Below, in pieces: positions 7,033 to 11,470 of a DNA stretch of 11,470 bases. Under the pieces are notes generated by a model. It ran no database searches, was not told where the DNA came from, and worked only from the letters and a program-made list of their open reading frames with translations. The position numbers and the translations under genes are program-made. The stretch comes from M3007 sp041160955 (lineage in GTDB: Bacteria > Bacteroidota > Bacteroidia > Chitinophagales > Saprospiraceae), in NCBI GenBank assembly GCA_041160955.1, contig JBEAVK010000307.1:1-11470 (forward strand), in the 5' to 3' direction. Within the stretch, counting starts at the first letter, position 1, and the number at the start of each line of letters is the position of its first letter.

Positions 7033-8366
7033 TGATTCAACTCTATTGCTCACCAGATTTTCAAGCAGAAAAAACCTATGCTTGGCGTTTGTTATTGGAC
7101 GAAATTTTAGGGATTTCCTATCAATTGCATTTTATTGCAGCGCAAAAAGATTATCGCTTAGTATTGCCCAATGGCAAATGCTTGGTAGTTGAGGATCATT
7201 TTTTTGGGCATTTGAAAGAAGGACAACCTTACCAAATAGCGCATTATCCAAGCAATATTTCTCATTTTTCTTCTGTTTTTGACCAAAATACCATCACTGC
7301 GTTGTACGGTACTGAATCTTGTGTAATAGCAGAAAACGCTATACAATTAGGCATTGACCTGCCTGCTTCCACTTTTTTTATGGCAACCCGCTGGGAAGAA
7401 AGCGTATCAAACGTACGCGACCAACACGGGCGTTTTCCAGGGAAAGCATCATTGGCGCATCAGTTTGGTTTTTTGGAGCGACCAGTTGTGCATGAATGGG
7501 CGGAATACCTTTGGCAAGCACTATTACACCTTGGTTACACCGAACAGGAGCGGAAACAACGTACTTTCCAATATGTCTTGAGTTGTGATGTGGACCACCC
7601 AAAATTGTGGTGGAAACCGTGGTATCGTATCGTCACCTTATTGGGTGCAATCAAAAGGAGCAATACAATAGGGGAGTGGCGGTACTGGTGGAAAAAAGGT
7701 CTTTTTGGCGCACAAGATCCATATAATACTTTTGATATATTAATCGCGTCAGCAATGGGCGCAACCGTTCAGTTTAATTTTTTGAGCGAGCGACCGCGCC
7801 ATTTTGATTGTTGGTACGATTTGAAACATCCCTTTGTTGTCCAATTGATTAAAAAACTCCGCACAAGTCAACATATTATTGGTTTTCACCCGTCTAAAGA
7901 AGCAGCAAATGATCCGGAACGCTTTGAAAATGAACTTAATGCACTCAGAAATGTTGCAAATGTCCCCATTCTTTCAGGACGACACCATTACCTCTGTTTT
8001 GAATCGCCCCATACTTGGCAAATGTGGGAAGACAATGGCCTCAAAATGGACAGTACCGTTGGTTATTCCGATGTGCCGGGTTTCCGAACGGGTATGTGTA
8101 TGGATTATCCGGTCTTTAATTTTAAAACCCGACAACCCCTACAATTACGCGAACAACCATTGATTGCAATGGATATTACGTTCAAAGATTATCTTCAACT
8201 GGATCCGGCCGCAACCCAAATTTATTTGCTTTCTTTGCGCCGCCAAGTGGAACGTTTTAATGGACAATTTACGTTGCTATGGCATAATTCTTCGCTCAAC
8301 ACCGTTTATTGGGAAGGTTGGGATGCTATAATTGGTAATATAACTAACGATATTAAAGGACAATAA
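7032..8366 (+). CDS. Polysaccharide deacetylase-like protein (Bacteroidota type with DUF7033-like N-terminal region)
   Basis: The 444-residue protein has no signal peptide or membrane helix. Residues about 1-160 resemble the N-terminal region, which I recall as DUF7033, found in Bacteroidota deacetylase-like proteins. From about 180 a NodB-like barrel is suggested: LSCDVDHP (183-190) stands where TFDDG occurs in carbohydrate esterase family 4, offering Asp186, Asp188 and His189. IGFHPS (283-288) supplies a histidine in the place of the usual metal-binding H(S/T)xxH motif. GRHHY (316-320), the DSTVGYSDVPGFRTG region (340-354) and LLWHNS (415-420) complete the usual pattern. Activity would be N- or O-deacetylation of a glycan or glycolipid precursor on the cytoplasmic side. 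The motifs are atypical, so a non-deacetylase role is possible. The ATG overlaps the oxidoreductase stop and its own stop touches the next start, pointing to coupled translation. Confidence 0.7.
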   Translation: MIQLYCSPDFQAEKTYAWRLLLDEILGISYQLHFIAAQKDYRLVLPNGKCLVVEDHFFGHLKEGQPYQIAHYPSNISHFSSVFDQNTITALYGTESCVIAENAIQLGIDLPASTFFMATRWEESVSNVRDQHGRFPGKASLAHQFGFLERPVVHEWAEYLWQALLHLGYTEQERKQRTFQYVLSCDVDHPKLWWKPWYRIVTLLGAIKRSNTIGEWRYWWKKGLFGAQDPYNTFDILIASAMGATVQFNFLSERPRHFDCWYDLKHPFVVQLIKKLRTSQHIIGFHPSKEAANDPERFENELNALRNVANVPILSGRHHYLCFESPHTWQMWEDNGLKMDSTVGYSDVPGFRTGMCMDYPVFNFKTRQPLQLREQPLIAMDITFKDYLQLDPAATQIYLLSLRRQVERFNGQFTLLWHNSSLNTVYWEGWDAIIGNITNDIKGQ

Positions 8367-8912
8367 ATGGGTTCCACAACAGTAATCAATCAATTGCACG
8401 ACACCGAACCGCGCTGGTTTGCGGTCAATACGCGCTCTAAGTGCGAAAAGATGGTTGCGCAAATGTTGGGAAAAAAAGAAATATTGGCTTATGTCCCGTT
8501 GGTAAAAACCATTCGGCGATATACCCGAAAAATTAAACACGTAGAGAAGCCCTTGATTGGTTGTTATGTTTTTGTACAGATTATAAAAGAGGAATATGTA
8601 CGGGTATTGGAAACAGAAAACGTGGCAGGTTTTGTGCGTTTTTCCAAAAACTTGATTGCAATTCCCGATGAAGAAATCCAAGTTTTGAGGCGCATTGTGC
8701 TGGAGCAAGATATTGAATTGGATGCAGTGCTGGGGAGTAGCATATCCAAAGGTGATCCAATAGTGATTACAGCAGGCCCGCTTATCGGGTTAAGTGGCAA
8801 AATTGTAGAAATAGAAGGCAAGCGAAAATTCAAGATAGAACTAGAACGTCTCGGTTATACGTTATTGATGACCATAGATGCTCAATTTATTCAAAAAACA
8901 GGTATAGTTTGA
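8367..8912 (+). CDS. UpxY-type NusG-family transcription antiterminator
   Basis: The 181-residue protein has the NusG layout. An N-terminal NGN domain covers about 15-110: it opens RWFAVNTRSKCEKMVAQML (16-34) and carries IGCYVFVQI (64-72) and GFVRFSKN (88-95). A KOW domain covers about 126-160 (KGDPIVITAGPLIGLSGKI). NusG-like UpxY proteins of Bacteroides bind paused RNA polymerase and help it read through long polysaccharide operons, usually from the first gene of the locus. Here the gene sits in the middle of the run. It starts on the base after the deacetylase-like gene's stop and overlaps the transporter gene by one base. It could control this operon or an unlinked surface-polysaccharide locus. 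It is unlikely to be the housekeeping NusG, which would lie beside secE and ribosomal-protein genes. Confidence 0.85.
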   Translation: MGSTTVINQLHDTEPRWFAVNTRSKCEKMVAQMLGKKEILAYVPLVKTIRRYTRKIKHVEKPLIGCYVFVQIIKEEYVRVLETENVAGFVRFSKNLIAIPDEEIQVLRRIVLEQDIELDAVLGSSISKGDPIVITAGPLIGLSGKIVEIEGKRKFKIELERLGYTLLMTIDAQFIQKTGIV

Positions 8913-9808
8913 TGCAAATCCATTTAGTTGACATATTAGTTAGTTTGGTATTAGGGCTGGTGATGTTCGGAGTAGGGCTTTCGCTCACTGCACGAGAGTT
9001 TAAAAATATTATCAAGCGTCCGAAAGAATTAACGATTGCCTTGTGCGGCCAATTGATCGCATTGCCCATTATTGCGTTTATTCTAACGCTGTTGCATCCA
9101 AGTATGCTCCCTGAGTTCAAAACTGGCTTTATTATTTTGGCAGCAAGTCCGGGTGGAGCTACCGCTGGCTTGATTGCTTACCTATTTCGGGGCAATGTAG
9201 CACTGTCGCTTTCGATTACAACGGTCAATAGTTTCCTCACGTTGTTCTCGATTCCTTTGGTTGTCAATATTGCGTTGGGGTATTTTATGGGGAATCAGAC
9301 CGATTTAATACTCCCATTTTGGGATACCGTGGTGCATATTTTTAGTATTACCTTGATTCCTGCTAGTTTGGGTATCATACTTCGGCATTATCAAACAGAT
9401 TTAGCCGATAAAATGGAAAAACCAGCGCGATATGTGATGCTGGCGCTGCTATTGATAGTATTTATTGTTAAAATTTTTGCAGGAGAAAAACAAGGAGGCA
9501 CGTCGCTCGGTTTAAGCGATTTTGTGATGGTATTGCCACATGCAATGGTGCAAAACGCCGCTTGCCTGTTTTTTGGTTATTTCCTGATGAAATATATCGG
9601 TGCGCCACAGCCCTCTAGGATTACTGCGGCTATTGAGTCTGGCGTTCAAAATACCACCCTTTCTTTTCTTATTGCTGGAACGCTGATTGGTAACCAACAA
9701 ATGGTCATTCCGCCGCTCATTTATTCGATGTTTTCTTTTGTAACGGCTTGTATATTTTGCTATTCGGCCAATAAACTGGCAGGCCAACACCCTCCAACCA
9801 ATATGTAA
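8912..9808 (+). CDS. BASS-family (bile acid:sodium symporter-like) membrane transporter
   Basis: Predicted inner-membrane secondary transporter, probably sodium-coupled, for an organic anion. I use the ATG at 8912, which overlaps the preceding TGA by one base; the TTG one codon earlier is unlikely. The resulting 298 residues form about nine or ten hydrophobic segments, for example 7-25, 43-61, 71-92, 104-124, 138-157, 172-189, 205-228 and 248-285. Two family hallmarks are visible: AASPGGATAG (78-87), matching the SPGG motif of the first crossover region, and IESGVQNTTLS (241-251), matching the E-G-QN motif of the second. These form the sodium-binding crossing helices in solved BASS structures. 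The substrate cannot be read from sequence; family members carry bile acids, pyruvate, pantoate and other acids. Its position between an antiterminator and a CapA-family gene hints at a glycan-related organic acid, which is inference. Confidence 0.85.
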   Translation: MQIHLVDILVSLVLGLVMFGVGLSLTAREFKNIIKRPKELTIALCGQLIALPIIAFILTLLHPSMLPEFKTGFIILAASPGGATAGLIAYLFRGNVALSLSITTVNSFLTLFSIPLVVNIALGYFMGNQTDLILPFWDTVVHIFSITLIPASLGIILRHYQTDLADKMEKPARYVMLALLLIVFIVKIFAGEKQGGTSLGLSDFVMVLPHAMVQNAACLFFGYFLMKYIGAPQPSRITAAIESGVQNTTLSFLIAGTLIGNQQMVIPPLIYSMFSFVTACIFCYSANKLAGQHPPTNM

Positions 9809-9839
9809 ATCCTAAACAAGACGACCTATATCAGAAAAA

Positions 9840-10817
9840 ATGGATAAATTTATTCCAGAAGAATTTAATACCCCTGTCCGCACTTTTGCATCCGGTTACA
9901 ACTGGAAAGAAAAATTGGCTTTTATCAAAAACAGAATAAAACCTTCCAAAAAATACGACCAGTTAACCACAGCATTAGGCAAAAAAACGACCCTTAACGA
10001 CGGCGTAAACACCCAAATAAAAATTGGATTTACAGGTGATGTAATGCCCATTAAAGATTATAAATTGGTAATTGCTGCCGATATTAAACAATTTTATAGC
10101 GGACTGGACTATGTGTTGGTTAATATGGAAGGAGTCATTACCGAGCAGCACCGGATGTTAGCGTTGAGCCACCGCAGGACGATTGTTAAATACCTTGCCG
10201 ATATGTTTCCGCTTGAAAAAACAATCGTTTATGTGGCCAATAACCACGCTGGCGATTTTGGCTACCAAACCTTTAAGGATCAATATGGGTGGTTAAAGGA
10301 TCATTTTGGGTGCGTTATCGGTGCACACGATGAGGCTGCTACGCGCATCGGTGCGATCAATATTGCTGCTGTAACGGGGTTGTCCAACCAAATATGCCAT
10401 TATGTCCCTTGGCTCAAAGACGCAGACCAATGGCACGACCCAACTGCCGATTTTAACCTACTTTTGCCACATTGGGGCTATGAATTACAATTGTATCCGC
10501 ACCCCAAACAAATTGAAATGGCCAAAGATCTATTACAAAAATGGAATTTTGTAGCAGGTAACCATTCGCATTGTCCACAGCCCGCTGCGGCGTATAGGGT
10601 AGGGGAGGAGCGTAGGGGCGTGATCTATTCGATGGGTAATTTTTGTTACCACCACCGCTGGCCCAACCACCGTTTTGGTAAAATAGCAAAATTGGAAATC
10701 GGCAAAAACGCCACGAACCAATGGCAGGCGGGGCAATTGGAATGGGCATTCACTAGGCACGATGTGGTAAAAAACAACGAAATGCTAGTACAAATAACAC
10801 CTAAAGTACAATATTGA
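9840..10817 (+). CDS. CapA-family metallophosphoesterase-like protein
   Basis: The 325-residue protein has the CapA (PGA_cap) fold signature in order: GFTGDVMP (63-70), LVNMEGV (93-99), YVANNHAGDFG (131-141), LLPHWGYEL (208-216), VAGNHSHCPQP (238-248) and VIYSMGNF (261-268). The Asp, Glu, Asn and His residues of these motifs match those expected to hold a two-metal centre. CapA of Bacillus acts in poly-gamma-glutamate capsule formation, but many homologues have unknown roles. This protein lacks both the signal peptide and the N-terminal membrane anchor common in CapA, so it should be cytoplasmic unless exported another way. The gene follows the transporter gene by 31 bp and precedes the RDD gene by 2 bp. 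A role in capsule or exopolymer metabolism is likely but not proven; phosphoesterase or peptidase-like activity is equally possible. Confidence 0.8.
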   Translation: MDKFIPEEFNTPVRTFASGYNWKEKLAFIKNRIKPSKKYDQLTTALGKKTTLNDGVNTQIKIGFTGDVMPIKDYKLVIAADIKQFYSGLDYVLVNMEGVITEQHRMLALSHRRTIVKYLADMFPLEKTIVYVANNHAGDFGYQTFKDQYGWLKDHFGCVIGAHDEAATRIGAINIAAVTGLSNQICHYVPWLKDADQWHDPTADFNLLLPHWGYELQLYPHPKQIEMAKDLLQKWNFVAGNHSHCPQPAAAYRVGEERRGVIYSMGNFCYHHRWPNHRFGKIAKLEIGKNATNQWQAGQLEWAFTRHDVVKNNEMLVQITPKVQY

Positions 10818-10819
10818 AT

Positions 10820-11260
10820 ATGACTATTTTAGACGAACCATTTAAGGACGAAAATGTAATTTACGAATTTGCACCACAATTAGCAAGAATTATCAACTTG
10901 TTTATAGATACGCTTGCACATTCTCTGCTTACGTGGTTCATCTTAACTATATCAGATCAGTTTCGTCTTGGAATTGCAGCATACTGGTTCATGTTCTCTG
11001 CGCCTGCCTACTATTTTATATGCGAATATAATTTTAAAGGGAAAACCATTGGGAAATACTTTACCAATACAAGAGCCATTGAACTAAATGGGGAAGACCT
11101 CACCTTAAAGAGTGTTGCAGTTCGTACTTTGATCCGAACAGTTGTTGTTTCAACCGGTATTTTATTGATTTTTTATTTCAATACTTGCTTGCACGATACT
11201 TTGTCTCAAACTGCTGTGGTAAAGGATAGCGAGGAAAACCGGTTTAAAAGTCCCTTTTAA
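10820..11260 (+). CDS. RDD-family integral membrane protein
   Basis: The 146-residue protein starts at the ATG at 10820, two bases after the CapA-family stop. A TTG at 10814 would overlap that gene but is less likely. Family signs are the Arg/Asp pair in the first helix (LARIINLFIDT, Arg23 and Asp30), the polar loop GKTIGKYF (74-81) followed by TRAIELNG (84-91), and the closing HDTLSQTAVV (125-134). Three membrane helices are seen, at about 24-43, 50-69 and 103-121. RDD proteins are small inner-membrane proteins; a few have been linked to ion or sodium-proton exchange, but most have no known role. The hydrophilic C-terminus ends normally. Its neighbours suggest envelope or transport work. Confidence 0.85.
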   Translation: MTILDEPFKDENVIYEFAPQLARIINLFIDTLAHSLLTWFILTISDQFRLGIAAYWFMFSAPAYYFICEYNFKGKTIGKYFTNTRAIELNGEDLTLKSVAVRTLIRTVVVSTGILLIFYFNTCLHDTLSQTAVVKDSEENRFKSPF

Positions 11261-11273
11261 ATGTAAGATATCT

Positions 11274-11470
11274 ATGCACAGAATAGCCTTCAAAATGCAA
11301 CTCCATCCCGGACAAGTGGCCGAATACAAGCGCAGGCACGATGCGTTGTGGCCCGATCTGGAGCAATTACTCCGTGAAACGGGCATCCGAGATTATTCTA
11401 TTTTTCTTGACCCTCAAACATTGGCTTTGTTTGGCGTACTAAAAACTGATAATCCATTAAAAATGAATGA
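11274..11470 (+). CDS. rhaM: L-rhamnose mutarotase, N-terminal part (cut by the window end)
   Basis: Only 65 codons are present. The translation begins MHRIAFKMQLHPGQVAEY and matches my recall of E. coli RhaM position by position: the AFxMQ start, Tyr18, the RRH block with catalytic-type His22, LWPDLE (25-30), and YSIFLD (41-46) where RhaM has YAIYLD. RhaM interconverts the alpha and beta anomers of L-rhamnose in the cytoplasm before isomerisation. The full protein should be about 105 residues, so some 40 residues lie outside the window. The gene starts 13 bp after the RDD gene and is probably in the same transcript. No other rhamnose-catabolism gene is in view. A related sugar mutarotase acting on another 6-deoxysugar such as L-fucose is the main alternative. 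Confidence 0.85.
   Translation, partial: MHRIAFKMQLHPGQVAEYKRRHDALWPDLEQLLRETGIRDYSIFLDPQTLALFGVLKTDNPLKMN

Larger units (their letters stand above)
5439..11470 (+). other. Putative glycan/sugar-metabolism operon (kdsC through L-rhamnose mutarotase, runs off the window)
   Basis: Eight same-strand genes follow each other with junctions of 37 bp, -1, 0, -1, 31, 2 and 13 bp. Start and stop codons overlap at 7030-7034 (TAATG) and 8910-8914 (TGATG), and the junction at 8366/8367 has no spacer. I see no terminator hairpin in any gap. This supports co-transcription and translational coupling. The 31- to 37-bp gaps at 6003-6039 and 9809-9839 are the likeliest places for internal promoters, but no boxes are convincing. 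Confidence 0.6.

Noticed and set aside
8277..8708. A 143-codon minus-strand open frame across the deacetylase-like/antiterminator junction
   Set aside because: It is antisense to two well-supported genes. The translation is rich in Phe, Tyr, Asn and His without domain motifs.
10595..10618. G-rich run in the CapA-family gene as a G-quadruplex
   Set aside because: Only three runs of three or more G are present; the fourth is just GG. The run encodes conserved-looking coding sequence.
1..11470. CRISPR arrays, tRNA/rRNA genes, toxin-antitoxin pairs, phage or defence genes
   Set aside because: I saw no regularly spaced direct repeats, no tRNA-like cloverleaf and no characteristic proteins; the coding density leaves little room for them.

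Overview
The window looks like the chromosome of a member of the Bacteroidota, possibly of the Chitinophagales, Saprospirales or Sphingobacteriales kind. The reasons are moderate to low GC content, starts without clear Shine-Dalgarno sequences, and typical families: a giant TraB/GumN lipoprotein-like secreted protein, an UpxY/NusG-type antiterminator, a Bacteroidota-style deacetylase-like protein, KdsC and L-rhamnose mutarotase. This placement is inference from gene content; no marker gene is present.

Left part (1-5319, all genes on the minus strand). Positions 39-83 hold two compact hairpins in tandem just past the stop codon of a DUF937-OmpA fusion protein (90-1313). Between that gene and the next lies a 158-bp element (1361-1518). 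It has 29-bp imperfect terminal inverted repeats (25 of 29 positions pair) and is flanked by a TTA direct repeat whose right copy is the complement of the neighbouring gene's stop codon. I read it as a MITE-like non-autonomous insertion. Next comes a very large secreted TraB/GumN-family protein (1519-5319), with repeated beta-type modules and a helical C-terminal half fused to the TraB domain.

Centre (5320-5438): a 119-bp divergent intergenic region separates the minus-strand genes from a long plus-strand gene run.

Right part (5439-11470, all plus strand). Eight tightly packed genes follow one another: KdsC-type HAD phosphatase, Gfo/Idh/MocA oxidoreductase, polysaccharide-deacetylase-like protein, UpxY-type antiterminator, BASS-family transporter, CapA-family metallophosphoesterase-like protein, RDD membrane protein, and the start of L-rhamnose mutarotase, which is cut by the window edge. 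Four of the junctions overlap or have at most 2 bp between genes, and no gap exceeds 37 bp. This suggests one operon, or two nested ones. The theme is surface-glycan and sugar metabolism: Kdo for lipopolysaccharide, a sugar-nucleotide-type dehydrogenase, a carbohydrate-esterase-like enzyme, a capsule-type protein and an antiterminator of the class that drives long polysaccharide operons. No glycosyltransferases are visible, so no specific glycan can be named.

No RNA gene, CRISPR array, phage module or defence island was found. The strongest candidate novelty is the small inverted-repeat element at 1361-1518. The most unusual proteins are the TraB fusion, the DUF937-OmpA fusion and the CapA-family protein that lacks a signal peptide.
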